Below are positions 8,017 through 15,509 of a stretch of DNA of 34,536 bases, one piece after another. Made by a program: the position numbers and the translations under genes. Source of the stretch: an uncultured bacterium (GTDB lineage Bacteria; Cyanobacteriota; Vampirovibrionia; Gastranaerophilales; Gastranaerophilaceae); the NCBI GenBank assembly GCA_902783125.1, contig CACZPS010000028.1:1-34536 (forward strand), written 5' to 3'. Each line of letters begins with the position of its first letter. Within the stretch, counting starts at the first letter, position 1. The notes under the pieces are model-generated. The model had not been told where the DNA came from and made no database searches. It worked only from the letters and a program-made list of their open reading frames with translations.

Positions 8017-9003
8017 ATGGAAGAATTAAAAGAAAATAACCAAAATGAAAAAGAAAAAAACAATAAGAACCGCAAATTATTTATTCTGGGTGGAATTATT
8101 GCTATCATTGCGGGTTGTTTTTTTGTGCATAATATCAGAAGCTATGAATCTACAGATGATGCTTATGTGGAAACCACAACTGTAAGTGTTGCACCAAAAG
8201 TATCGGGTGAGATTATAGAAGTTTATGTAAAAGATAACCAGCAGGTTAAGGCAGGTGATCCTATTGCAAAAATAGATCCGGTTGATTATCAAGTAAGACT
8301 GGATCAGGCAGAAGCGGCTTATCAGAGAAAGATATTAGATCAAAAAAATGCAAAAGCAGCATTAAGCGCAGTCAATTCAGATATCGAACTTGCTCAACGT
8401 GATGTTGAAAGATATACAAATCTATATAAAGCAGGAGCTGTGTCAAAACAAACTCTTGATAACGCAAAAACAAAGCTTGATAATGTAAAAGCAAATCATA
8501 CAAGAGCGCAGGAGAATATTTTTTCAGGCGGCAAAAGCGTTGCTGATGCTGATTTAAAATCTTTGAAAGCTCAAAGAGATGCAGCAGCTTTACATCTTTC
8601 TTATACAACAATTTATGCTCCTCAAGACGGTACAGTATCGGCTAAACGAGTGGAAAAAGGTATGATGGTTGCGGCTGGTTCACCTTTATTTACACTTGTC
8701 CCAAATAATGTCTGGGTTGTTGCTAACTTTAAAGAAACTCAATTAGAAAAAATGAGACCCGGCATGAAGGTTACAATGAAGATTGATACATATCCTCATC
8801 ATAAATTCCAAGGTAAAATTGACAGTATTCAAAGAAGTTCCGGTGCAAAATCCAGTCTATTCCCACCTGAAAATGCGGTCGGATCTTTCGTAAAAATTGT
8901 TCAAAGAATCCCCGTAAAAATTGTCTTTACTGAAAAAATAGACCCTGATAAGTACATTATAGTTCCCGGAATGTCTGTTGTACCAAAAGTTAAGGTAAGA
9001 TAA
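8017..9003 (+). CDS. EmrA/HlyD-type membrane fusion protein (periplasmic adaptor)
   Basis: A 328-residue adaptor linking an inner-membrane exporter to a TolC-type duct. A basic N-terminal cytoplasmic tail is followed by one membrane segment (about 20-38). Next come the signature YESTDDAYVE, the first half of the lipoyl domain (VAPKVSGEIIEVYVKDNQQV), a coiled-coil hairpin (about 95-185), the second lipoyl half (IYAPQDGTVSAKRVEKG) and the beta-barrel domain with NNVWVVANFKETQL. This set is typical of the EmrA branch, which normally partners an MFS pump EmrB. No emrB follows; a terminator closes the unit. AGAGGT provides the ribosome site. Confidence 0.92.
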   Translation: MEELKENNQNEKEKNNKNRKLFILGGIIAIIAGCFFVHNIRSYESTDDAYVETTTVSVAPKVSGEIIEVYVKDNQQVKAGDPIAKIDPVDYQVRLDQAEAAYQRKILDQKNAKAALSAVNSDIELAQRDVERYTNLYKAGAVSKQTLDNAKTKLDNVKANHTRAQENIFSGGKSVADADLKSLKAQRDAAALHLSYTTIYAPQDGTVSAKRVEKGMMVAAGSPLFTLVPNNVWVVANFKETQLEKMRPGMKVTMKIDTYPHHKFQGKIDSIQRSSGAKSSLFPPENAVGSFVKIVQRIPVKIVFTEKIDPDKYIIVPGMSVVPKVKVR

Positions 9004-9080
9004 AAAACTATCTTAACAAATATTTATTCCTGCTTTACAAATGGGTAAATATTTAGTAAAATGTTATCAAGAAGTCTTTT

Positions 9081-9111
9081 AAAAAAAGAACGGATAAATC
9101 CGTTCTTTTTT
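9081..9111 (+). terminator. rho-independent terminator after the efflux adaptor gene
   Basis: A stem of up to 14 bp runs from 9082-9095 to 9098-9111, with core AAAGAACGGAT / ATCCGTTCTTT, a minimal loop and a T-run merging into the right arm. It ends the marR-adaptor transcript. Confidence 0.85.
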
Positions 9112-9117
9112 GTCTAA

Positions 9118-9149
9118 GGGGTAAAGTGGTAAAGGGGTAAAGGGGTAAA
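9118..9149. repeat. four tandem 8-bp units (GGGGTAAA)
   Basis: Four adjoining octamers at 9118, 9126, 9134 and 9142: GGGGTAAA, GTGGTAAA, GGGGTAAA, GGGGTAAA. Related degenerate copies read on the other strand occur at about 7411-7437, and a GTAAAT variant lies inside the gene at 3488-4036. It lies between the terminator and rimP. No protein or structure is evident. Confidence 0.75.
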
Positions 9150-9219
9150 TAAAAAAGTCGAATCCTCAAACCCAAAACTCAGAAAAGTCCGAGATTTCTC
9201 AAAAAAGCGAAACAAAAGT

Positions 9220-9702
9220 ATGAAACAAGAAATTAACAGACACGAAATATTAGAAAAAATTACACCTTTAATCGAAAATACTGCGATGAGGTTTGATTTG
9301 ATTCCTATTGAGATTGATTTTTCAAAAGAGAATCATCGCTGGTTTCTGAGGATTTTCTTATATTCACATAAAAGAGGGATAACTCTCGATGATTGCGAAA
9401 ATGTAACCAGAAGTTTGAATGATTTTCTTGATGAGTTGATACCCGTTAAATACTACTTGGAAGTTTCATCTCCGGGGCTGGACAGAAAATTTAAGTCAGA
9501 TAAAGAGTTTACTATTTTTAAAGGCCGTCGGGTTAGTATAAAACTAAAGCAGCCGCTAGAAAATGAAACAGAAAGGATATTTAAAGGTGAAATCGTCGAT
9601 TGGGACGATAATCAGGGATTAACATTCTTTAGATTTGAGGATGCAAAAGAATTGATTATCCCAAAAGAAAATATTCAGTCAGCAAAACTGTATGTTGATT
9701 GA
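9220..9702 (+). CDS. rimP: ribosome maturation factor
   Basis: A 160-residue RimP, which assists maturation of the 30S subunit. The N-terminal alpha/beta domain (about 1-85) includes FLRIFLYSH and the diagnostic YLEVSSPGLDR at about 81-91. A C-terminal Sm-like barrel follows (KGRRVSIKLKQPL...FKGEIVDW). It is upstream of nusA, the conserved arrangement in bacteria, with a 90-base gap that contains a short repeat shared with the element at 11819-12152. Confidence 0.94.
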   Translation: MKQEINRHEILEKITPLIENTAMRFDLIPIEIDFSKENHRWFLRIFLYSHKRGITLDDCENVTRSLNDFLDELIPVKYYLEVSSPGLDRKFKSDKEFTIFKGRRVSIKLKQPLENETERIFKGEIVDWDDNQGLTFFRFEDAKELIIPKENIQSAKLYVD

Positions 9703-9747
9703 TAGAATTGTAATTAACAGAAGATTGTAAATTGAATATGAAAATAA

Positions 9748-9772
9748 TTTTCCATTTTCAATTTTCCATTTA
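9748..9772. repeat. interspersed repeat of ATTTTCCATTTTCAATTTTCC type
   Basis: The rimP-nusA gap contains a block of TTTTCCATT and TTTTCAATT units. Near-identical or inverted blocks occur inside the element at 11819-12152 (about 11856-11872, 11973-11990 and 12080-12108). The block precedes the nusA ribosome site (AAGGAAAGG). It may be a remnant of the same element or a simple repeat. Confidence 0.5.
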
Positions 9773-9792
9773 TAAAAGGAAAGGAATATGAA

Positions 9793-11028
9793 ATGATTAA
9801 AGTAACAGGATTATACGAGGCTTGTGAAGAATTAGAAAGAGAACGTGGGATATCAAAAGATGATATCATTGGAGCGTTAAAAGATGCAATGGTTGCCGCA
9901 TACAAACGTCACTTCAGAATAAAAGAAGCAACTAATATCGAAGGTATTCTTGTTGATGAAACAAGTGAAATCGGTATCTTCAGAACAAAAGTGGTTGTAA
10001 ATGAAGTAGAAGATGAAGATACTCAAATTTCTTTAGAAGATGCTAAAGAGATTGATGATGAAGTTGAGGTTGATGACGAAGTAAAAATCGAAGTTACTCC
10101 GGAACAATTTGGCAGAATCGCTGCTCAGACAGCAAAACAAGTTCTTACTCAAAGAATTAGAGATGCTGAAAGAAATAATATTTTAAATGAATTTTTAGAT
10201 AAAAAAGGTACTCTGACAACTGGTATTATCCAAAGGGTTGAAGGCAGAAATGTTATTGTAAACATTGGTAAAACAGATGCTATAATGCCTCAAAGAGAAC
10301 AAATCCCCGGAGAATATTACAAAGTTGGAAACAGAATCAGAGTATTTGTTCTTAATGTTAAAGAAACAAACAGATTACCACAGGTTATTGTTTCACATGC
10401 TCATGCTGAAATCGTTAGGGAATTGTTTGAACTTGAAGTTCCTGAAATCGAAGACGGTATTGTAGAAATTAAATCAATCGCCCGTGAGGCAGGGTACAGA
10501 ACAAAACTTGCGGTTTGGTCAAACGATGAAGAAGTTGATAGCGTTGGTGCTTGTATCGGACCTAGAGGAAGTCGTATTCAAACTATCGTTGGTGAATTAA
10601 AGAACGAAAAAATCGATATCGTTCGCTGGTCACCTGATCCTGTTGAATATATTGTTAATGCTATTGCTCCTGCAAGAGTTGTATCAGTTGATATTATGGC
10701 TGATGATGAAGATGCTCATGAAGCTATGGTAGTTGTACCAGATGATCAATTATCACTTGCTATCGGTCGTGATGGTCAAAATGTTAGACTTGCTCACAAG
10801 TTAACTCAATGGAAGATTGATATTAAGAGTGTTTCTCAAATGGAACAAGCTGAAGCTGAAAACATCAAAAACTATGAAGAACCGGAAGAAGACGTAGAAG
10901 ATGATGACATTGATGTTCAAGACGAACTTCAAGCTGAAATTGAAGAAGAAATGAATCAACAAGCGGTTGATGAAGAAGATTTAGTTGCTGAAATAACTGA
11001 AGATTCAGCTGATGAATCAGTAGAATAA
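9793..11028 (+). CDS. nusA: transcription elongation/termination factor NusA
   Basis: A 411-residue NusA that binds RNA polymerase and nascent RNA, controlling pausing, termination and antitermination. The N-terminal RNAP-binding domain covers about 1-130. The S1 domain covers about 138-203 (GTLTTGIIQRVEGRNVIVNIG). KH1 carries VGACIGPRGSR at 251-261 and KH2 carries LAIGRDGQNVRLA at 322-334. The tail after about 355 is very acidic and replaces the AR repeats of the E. coli protein, as in many other phyla. A two-codon mini-ORF (ATG AAA TGA) overlaps the start; the ATG at 9793 has the better spacing to AAGGAAAGG. A terminator follows instead of the usual ylxR-infB. Confidence 0.96.
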   Translation: MIKVTGLYEACEELERERGISKDDIIGALKDAMVAAYKRHFRIKEATNIEGILVDETSEIGIFRTKVVVNEVEDEDTQISLEDAKEIDDEVEVDDEVKIEVTPEQFGRIAAQTAKQVLTQRIRDAERNNILNEFLDKKGTLTTGIIQRVEGRNVIVNIGKTDAIMPQREQIPGEYYKVGNRIRVFVLNVKETNRLPQVIVSHAHAEIVRELFELEVPEIEDGIVEIKSIAREAGYRTKLAVWSNDEEVDSVGACIGPRGSRIQTIVGELKNEKIDIVRWSPDPVEYIVNAIAPARVVSVDIMADDEDAHEAMVVVPDDQLSLAIGRDGQNVRLAHKLTQWKIDIKSVSQMEQAEAENIKNYEEPEEDVEDDDIDVQDELQAEIEEEMNQQAVDEEDLVAEITEDSADESVE

Positions 11029-11047
11029 TTTAAAACCTTTAAATATG

Positions 11048-11087
11048 AAAAAGCGGATGTCTAAGTATACATAGATTTCCGCTTTTT
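11048..11087 (+). terminator. rho-independent terminator after nusA
   Basis: AAAAAGCGGA (11048-11057) pairs with TCCGCTTTTT (11078-11087). The T-run is the right arm itself and the loop is about 20 bases. Converging leftward genes start downstream, so the stem probably serves both directions. Confidence 0.8.
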
Positions 11088-11104
11088 GTTACTAAAAATT
11101 ATAA

Positions 11105-11446
11105 TTAATTTATAACAATATCATGAATTGTATGAGTTTTTTCATTTTTATTTATAAAAATCCGTTTTATATATAGAACGAACGGATTATCTTTTTTTTC
11201 AGGTTCTTCGAATATATCTTTCTGCGGTAGATTCGGAGTGTCTTTTGTAACTCTTTCCAGAATTAAAGTCTTTGAATCTTTTTGAGAATCAGGGTTTAAT
11301 TTTATGTACACATTATGAAAAAAAGTTTTTATCCCAAGTGAATATTTTGTCTGAAAAAAAACACCAGCAAACATTCCTAAAAGTAATGCAATAATAATAG
11401 TTAAATAGGCATCATAGTTGTGAATGTCACTAAAAAATTTTTTCAT
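11105..11446 (-). CDS. uncharacterised single-pass membrane protein, 113 residues
   Basis: Not recognised. One membrane segment spans about residues 13-31 (YLTIIIALLLGMFAGVFF) after a short basic N-terminus. The rest is a charged, presumably periplasmic or cytoplasmic tail. It starts three bases after the stop of the gene at 11450-11743, with AGGAT overlapping that stop, so the two form a tight leftward operon. Its 3' end faces the nusA terminator. Confidence 0.62.
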   Translation of the reverse strand: MKKFFSDIHNYDAYLTIIIALLLGMFAGVFFQTKYSLGIKTFFHNVYIKLNPDSQKDSKTLILERVTKDTPNLPQKDIFEEPEKKDNPFVLYIKRIFINKNEKTHTIHDIVIN

Positions 11447-11449
11447 ATC

Positions 11450-11743
11450 CTAACAGCAATCCTTATTATGAGCGTGATGATGAGCCTTTACTAACCCGAT
11501 GTGTCCGGCAATAGCTCCGACGCCGACAAATGCCGAAATTTTATGCAATTTGTTCAAATGTTTTATTCCTGAAATAATTGCTGTCGTAATTGCACCAACT
11601 CCAACCCAACCGGTTGCGGATACGGGATTTAAAACTTTTTTATGAACATTTTGTTGAATTTGTTCAATTTCGACAGGCGGTTTTCTGTGTTCTTCCGTTA
11701 CTGCCTTGAATATAGGGTAATTTGTTATTGATTGGATTTTCAT
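11450..11743 (-). CDS. small membrane protein with His/Cys-rich C-terminus
   Basis: 97 residues from the ATG at 11743 (GGAGG stands just before it; an ATG three bases earlier is possible). Two hydrophobic segments are visible, about 44-63 (GWVGVGAITTAIISGI) and 71-86 (ISAFVGVGAIAGHIGLV), glycine-rich and similar to each other. The protein ends KAHHHAHNKDCC, a cluster of four histidines and two cysteines that could bind a metal such as Ni, Zn or Cu. The family is unknown to me; metal binding is inferred from composition only. Confidence 0.65.
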   Translation of the reverse strand: MKIQSITNYPIFKAVTEEHRKPPVEIEQIQQNVHKKVLNPVSATGWVGVGAITTAIISGIKHLNKLHKISAFVGVGAIAGHIGLVKAHHHAHNKDCC

Positions 11744-11818
11744 CATACCTCCAAGAGATAAGCTAATTGATACACATTCTGATATTAGCATGGATTGTAT
11801 TTAATGTCCAGTTTAGTA

Positions 11819-12152
11819 GGTAAATTATAGTTTAGCGAAGGACGGAGTCGTCCTTAAATGGAAAATTGAAAGCGATTTTCTGTACGGCATTTATGCCGGC
11901 TGGCGAGCAGATTTTGTTGGCAGGCAAGAAGTGCCGTAAACAAAACACTGCGAGCTAAGAAGAAAATCAAGACAATTGAAAATGGAAAATTTCTTAGTTC
12001 ACTTCGTGAACTATTGAACCCCTTGAGAGATTATTCTGAGCTAAGTTCAATTTGTAATGCGTGAGCATTACGAAGTAATTTTCAATTATCCATTTTCCAT
12101 TTTCCATTAAATTATAGTTTAGCAAGCTTTGCTCGCTAAACTATAATTTACC
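11819..12152. mobile_element. 334-bp MITE-like element with perfect 20-bp terminal inverted repeats
   Basis: The left end GGTAAATTATAGTTTAGCGA (11819-11838) is the exact reverse complement of 12133-12152. Inside the left end is a second dyad, AAGGAC...GTCCTT (11838-11855). The right end contains a 16-bp perfect hairpin (12108-12123 with 12135-12150, loop 11). The interior has CGGCATTTATGCCG (near 11893-11906), an 8-bp hairpin TAGTTCAC-TTC-GTGAACTA (11995-12013) and AATGGAAAATTG blocks in both orientations. There is no open reading frame and no clear target duplication. The right end overlaps the deoB stop codon. Related ends occur at 15545 and 22169. A structured RNA or REP-like element is an alternative reading. 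Confidence 0.65.
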
Positions 12153-13326
12153 AAAACCATCTCCTAATCTTATCAGCAATACTGTCAAAACCGAGAATTA
12201 AACCTAAATCCTTTGGTTCAATGTTTTTCGAATAATATAAAACCGGTACATACTCTCTTGTGTGATCAGTCCCCGGAACAGTAGGATCGCAGCCGTGGTC
12301 TGCCGTAATAATCAACAAATCATCATCTTTTAATTCTGGCAAAATTTTACCAACATACTCATCAATTTCCTCAATCGCTTTTCCGTATCCTTCAGGATTA
12401 TTTCTATGTCCATAAAGCATATCAGTGTCTACAAGGTTTGTAAAGATAATTGATTTATTCGGAGTAAATTCAGAAACATTTGTATATCTAATGGAATCCA
12501 AATCTAATTCGCCTTTCACCGCACTGAGAGTTAGTTCCAAACCTTCTTTGTTCGAACCTGTATGGATAGCATGAGTTATTCCTGCCTTAGAGAAAATATC
12601 CTCAATTTTTCCTATCGCAACGACTTCTCCGCCTGAGTCCTTTACTTCGTCGAGCAAAGTTCTTCCTGTCGGTTCGACGGAATAATCTCTGCGGTCTTTC
12701 CCTATCCTTGTTGGTTTCCCGTCAATAATTTTGTATGGTCTTGCAATAACTCTTGATACATGGTAATCACCTTCATCAAGCAATCTGCGTGCTATTCTGC
12801 ACCATTCATACAATGTTTCTAACGGTATTAAATCCGTATCAACCGCTATCTGATAAACACTGTCAGCACTTGTGTAGATGATAGGGAATTTTGTTTTGTG
12901 ATGTTCTTCATTTAATTCCTCAATAATAGCCGTTCCGCTTGCGGGGATATTTGCCAAAATCCCGCCGCAATTTGTTTCTTCTATAAATTTATCAATAAGT
13001 TCTGACGGAAATCCGTTCGGAAATGTTGCAAAAGGTCGTTCCGATACAAGCCCTGCTATTTCCCAGTGCCCTGTTGTTGTATCTTTGCCTTTTGATTTTT
13101 CTTGCAGAGTTCCGTATTGCCCGATTGGATTTTCAGTAGGAGCGATACCTTCAAACTCCTGTATATTTCCTAACCCCATTTTTGCCATATTAGGAACAGT
13201 TAAACCCTTGTTGAAATGACAAACATTTCTTAATGTATTACATTCAGCTATATCATTGAATTCTGCATGGTCTGGCATTGCACCTATTCCCATTGAATCT
13301 ATAACCATTATTATTGCTCGTTTCAT
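12148..13326 (-). CDS. deoB: phosphopentomutase
   Basis: A 392-residue Mn-dependent enzyme of the alkaline phosphatase superfamily that interconverts ribose/deoxyribose 1-phosphate and 5-phosphate in nucleoside salvage. The N-terminal metal motif is IDSMGIGAMPD (about 9-19). The phosphorylated threonine lies in GKDTTTGHWE (about 80-89). Late metal ligands lie in TADHGCDPT and DHTREYVPVLYY. GAGGGTGAG precedes the ATG. The last residues (RRWFW) and the stop codon lie at the edge of the inverted-repeat element, so the natural C-terminus may have been altered. upp, another salvage gene, lies 0.8 kb away. Confidence 0.95.
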   Translation of the reverse strand: MKRAIIMVIDSMGIGAMPDHAEFNDIAECNTLRNVCHFNKGLTVPNMAKMGLGNIQEFEGIAPTENPIGQYGTLQEKSKGKDTTTGHWEIAGLVSERPFATFPNGFPSELIDKFIEETNCGGILANIPASGTAIIEELNEEHHKTKFPIIYTSADSVYQIAVDTDLIPLETLYEWCRIARRLLDEGDYHVSRVIARPYKIIDGKPTRIGKDRRDYSVEPTGRTLLDEVKDSGGEVVAIGKIEDIFSKAGITHAIHTGSNKEGLELTLSAVKGELDLDSIRYTNVSEFTPNKSIIFTNLVDTDMLYGHRNNPEGYGKAIEEIDEYVGKILPELKDDDLLIITADHGCDPTVPGTDHTREYVPVLYYSKNIEPKDLGLILGFDSIADKIRRWFW

Positions 13327-13360
13327 AATCTCACCCTCTTTTTTTAATAAATAATTTTTC

Positions 13361-13377
13361 GTCAGGCAATGCCTGAC
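13361..13377. other. perfect 7-bp hairpin upstream of deoB
   Basis: GTCAGGC-AAT-GCCTGAC lies about 35-50 bases before the deoB start. It could be an operator or an RNA hairpin; nothing decides between these. Confidence 0.4.
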
Positions 13378-13401
13378 CTACTATCCATAAGAAACAAATA
13401 A

Positions 13402-13424
13402 CATTGCAGATATATTCTGCAATG
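13402..13424 (-). terminator. terminator-like hairpin downstream of the broken LysM gene
   Basis: CATTGCAGA (13402-13410), a five-base loop and TCTGCAATG (13416-13424) form a perfect 9-bp stem. Read leftward, the stem is followed by a T-rich stretch. It would end the leftward transcript of 13469-14112. Confidence 0.6.
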
Positions 13425-13468
13425 CTATTATAATAAATTATTTTTAATTATTCAATAAAAATTTTTTA

Positions 13469-14112
13469 TTATGTCTGAGAAACAACACCCAAATCAAGCA
13501 ATTTATTTTCATCTAAGTCCAATTTTTGAACAATATTTGCTGGGATATATAAGTCATTACCGTTGGTAAATTTACCTGCTTTATTTGCTTTCGGATTTGC
13601 TTTTTTGATTGCTTGGCGAACGCTTTCATCTGTTATTCCCAGTTGATTAAGCGCATCGTCAAATGTTGTTTCCTCAGCAGGTACAACTTTTATACTACCA
13701 CGCTTAGTTATTTGATATTCCCCTACTTGGTTATTATTTTTATAATTACGTGTGTGCCATTCATTAGAGTTTTTATTTTTTGAGTCCAAGTATAACTGCC
13801 ATCCTCATTATAATTATATGTATAACTTTTATTTTCATTGCTAGAACTTGATTTTAAGCAATTATCAGTTCTCCAAGTAGTTGTTGATCCATCTTCATAA
13901 GTTGTTGTTCGCGTACCATTGCTATTTACATGTCCACCTGTTGCTTTGGGGTTCTTTCCAGAAGCATGTGTATTTCCTTGATTATCTTTATATTCATAGC
14001 CATCACCCTCTTTATAGAATACATTTTCAACATTATTTTGTTGCGAATACTCAATAAAGTCTAATGCATTTTGTTGACAAGTCTGAACTTGTTTATCAAC
14101 AGATTGAGCATT
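13469..14112 (-). pseudogene. frameshifted and 5'-truncated gene: Gly/Asn/Thr-rich repeats plus C-terminal LysM-like domain
   Basis: The last 106 codons (from 13789, TTG) encode a charged segment and a LysM-like domain ending VVSQT (VPAEETTFDDALNQLG...NGNDLYIPANIV). LysM domains bind glycan chains of peptidoglycan. Upstream, the frame shifted by one base stays open from 14112 and encodes matching low-complexity, YD-like sequence (YEYKDNQGN, TYEDGSTTTW, YNYNEDGSYTW). The two frames join cleanly if one base is added in the run of six T (plus strand) at 13776-13781. No start codon is found for the upstream part, and it abuts a fragment of an unrelated gene on the other strand, so the 5' end is lost. 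The repeat style resembles the middle of the protein at 1127-2590. The frameshift could also be an assembly error or a phase-variable tract. Confidence 0.65.
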
Positions 14113-14168
14113 TTATTGCAGATGCACTTGATGTTGAATTAAAAGAATTGTTTGATTTTACTTTTTAA
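14103..14168 (+). pseudogene. C-terminal fragment of an XRE-type regulator
   Basis: The rightward frame reads IEHFIADALDVELKELFDF followed by TF and a stop. This is the usual end of Cro/CI-type helix-turn-helix proteins (I..IADALDVE...LF). Nothing upstream in this frame continues the domain: the sequence switches to the broken leftward gene. The stop overlaps the upp stop codon. It is therefore a remnant left by a deletion or insertion. Compare LIKMSDIFNCKIRDLFDF in the intact regulator at 16454. Confidence 0.55.
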
Positions 14169-14836
14169 ACTTTTATTTGTTCCGCAACCGTATTATACAT
14201 TCTATCTCCCGCATCGCCTAACCCCGGGACAATATAACCTTTGTCATTTAGTCGTTCATCCACTGCGGCTGTTATGATTTCAAGTTCCGGAAATTCTCTG
14301 TGTAAAAGGTTTATCCCTTCCGGTGCCGCAATTATATTTAAACTCTTAATATTCTTTACCGGTATATTTTTTTCTGCATATAATCTGACAGCCTCCAACA
14401 TAGAATTTCCTGTCGCAAGCATAGGATCAGTTATATAAACATAGGTTGAAAACGGGTTATCAATTTCAGCAGGTAATTTGTTATAATACCATACAGGCTT
14501 TAAAGTCTGTTCATCTCTAAACATCCCAATATGTCTTATGCAGGCATTCGGAAGAATATCAATGGCTTCATCAGTAAAAATAAGCCCCGCTCTTAAAATA
14601 GGAGAAATAATTATATTAATATCGTCAGAAATATCTTTTACCCTGCATTTTGTGATTGGAGTTTCTATTTCCTTCACAGCAAGGGGTAAATTTTTTGAAG
14701 CTTCATATAAGAGTATTCTTGAAATCTTTCTTGCAGCTAATCTAAAACTTTGACTATCAGTAGCTTTATCCCGCAACAGCACTAAACTCTGACATATTAC
14801 GGGATTCTCTATTATTCTTATATTGCTTGCATCCAT
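14165..14836 (-). CDS. upp: uracil phosphoribosyltransferase
   Basis: A 223-residue type I phosphoribosyltransferase converting uracil and PRPP to UMP. The PRPP loop is VYITDPMLATGNSM (about 131-144). The uracil-binding C-terminus contains DERLNDKGYIVPGLGDAGDRMYNT. SPILRAGL in the centre is also typical. GGAG lies 7 bases before the ATG, inside the end of the preceding mlaD-like gene. The gap is only four bases, so the two are an operon, an unusual partnership. The stop codon overlaps the XRE remnant on the other strand. Confidence 0.95.
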   Translation of the reverse strand: MDASNIRIIENPVICQSLVLLRDKATDSQSFRLAARKISRILLYEASKNLPLAVKEIETPITKCRVKDISDDINIIISPILRAGLIFTDEAIDILPNACIRHIGMFRDEQTLKPVWYYNKLPAEIDNPFSTYVYITDPMLATGNSMLEAVRLYAEKNIPVKNIKSLNIIAAPEGINLLHREFPELEIITAAVDERLNDKGYIVPGLGDAGDRMYNTVAEQIKV

Positions 14837-14840
14837 ACTT

Positions 14841-15503
14841 CTACTCCTGCTTTGAACTGTACTTGTTAATCATTTTTCTTATAGATTTCATATTTTCGTT
14901 ATACGTATTCATATATCCATCAGCATAATTTATAAAGCTGTTAAAATCCATCATATTGGTTGTTGATTCAGGTAACTCAACTTTCTTAATTTCATTGCTA
15001 AAGTTTGCACTTGTATAAATAATATTCATAAGGGTTTTATACATTTGATATAATAGTGCCATCGAATCACGCAGCCTTCTTGGTCTGTCCACTAAAATAT
15101 AATCATTTTTTCCAACTAATTCTTTGGGGAATTTCCCTGAATCAGGCGGATATAATACAAGTGATTTTGACCCTCCTAACCCCGAAAATTCCACGGTTGC
15201 AAAAGTGTTTTTTGGAATAGTAATTGATTTGTTGGTGAGTTTAAATCTGACTTTTATTTCACTATCGTTGATTATTTTCACTTGGTTAATGTATCCTATA
15301 GAAATACCCATCATTTGAACAGGCGAACCAACAATTAATCCGTCAACGTCAGGCATGTATATTGTATGGGTTTTAAATGAATTCTCGTGTTTGAAATGGA
15401 TAAAAGTTCCGAATAGTGAAATAATGATAATAATAACTATCCAAACAACCAGTTCAATTCTTCTCAACCGAGATTTTCGATTTCTGCGTTCCTCAATTTC
15501 CAT
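14841..15503 (-). CDS. MCE/MlaD-family lipid transport protein
   Basis: 220 residues. A basic N-terminus is followed by a membrane segment (about 17-33) and then one MCE domain, about 42-118 (IYMPDVDGLIVGSPVQMMGISIGYINQV...FSGLGGSKSLVLYP). A short helical C-terminal region follows. MlaD-type proteins form hexameric rings on an inner-membrane ABC transporter and carry phospholipids between the two membranes. The mlaE/mlaF partners are not here; upp follows instead. There is a promoter-like sequence immediately upstream and no room for a normal leader. Confidence 0.88.
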   Translation of the reverse strand: MEIEERRNRKSRLRRIELVVWIVIIIIISLFGTFIHFKHENSFKTHTIYMPDVDGLIVGSPVQMMGISIGYINQVKIINDSEIKVRFKLTNKSITIPKNTFATVEFSGLGGSKSLVLYPPDSGKFPKELVGKNDYILVDRPRRLRDSMALLYQMYKTLMNIIYTSANFSNEIKKVELPESTTNMMDFNSFINYADGYMNTYNENMKSIRKMINKYSSKQE

Positions 15504-15509
15504 AACTAT

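Noticed and set aside
9118-9149. CRISPR-like array
   Set aside because: The 8-bp units are directly tandem with no spacers; no cas genes are near.
11819-12152. Insertion sequence with a transposase
   Set aside because: There is no open frame inside; only the inverted ends support mobility, so it is called MITE-like.
13776-13781. Programmed ribosomal frameshift
   Set aside because: A run of six A on the coding strand could slip, but no stimulatory structure is seen and the gene also lacks its 5' end, so decay or error is simpler.
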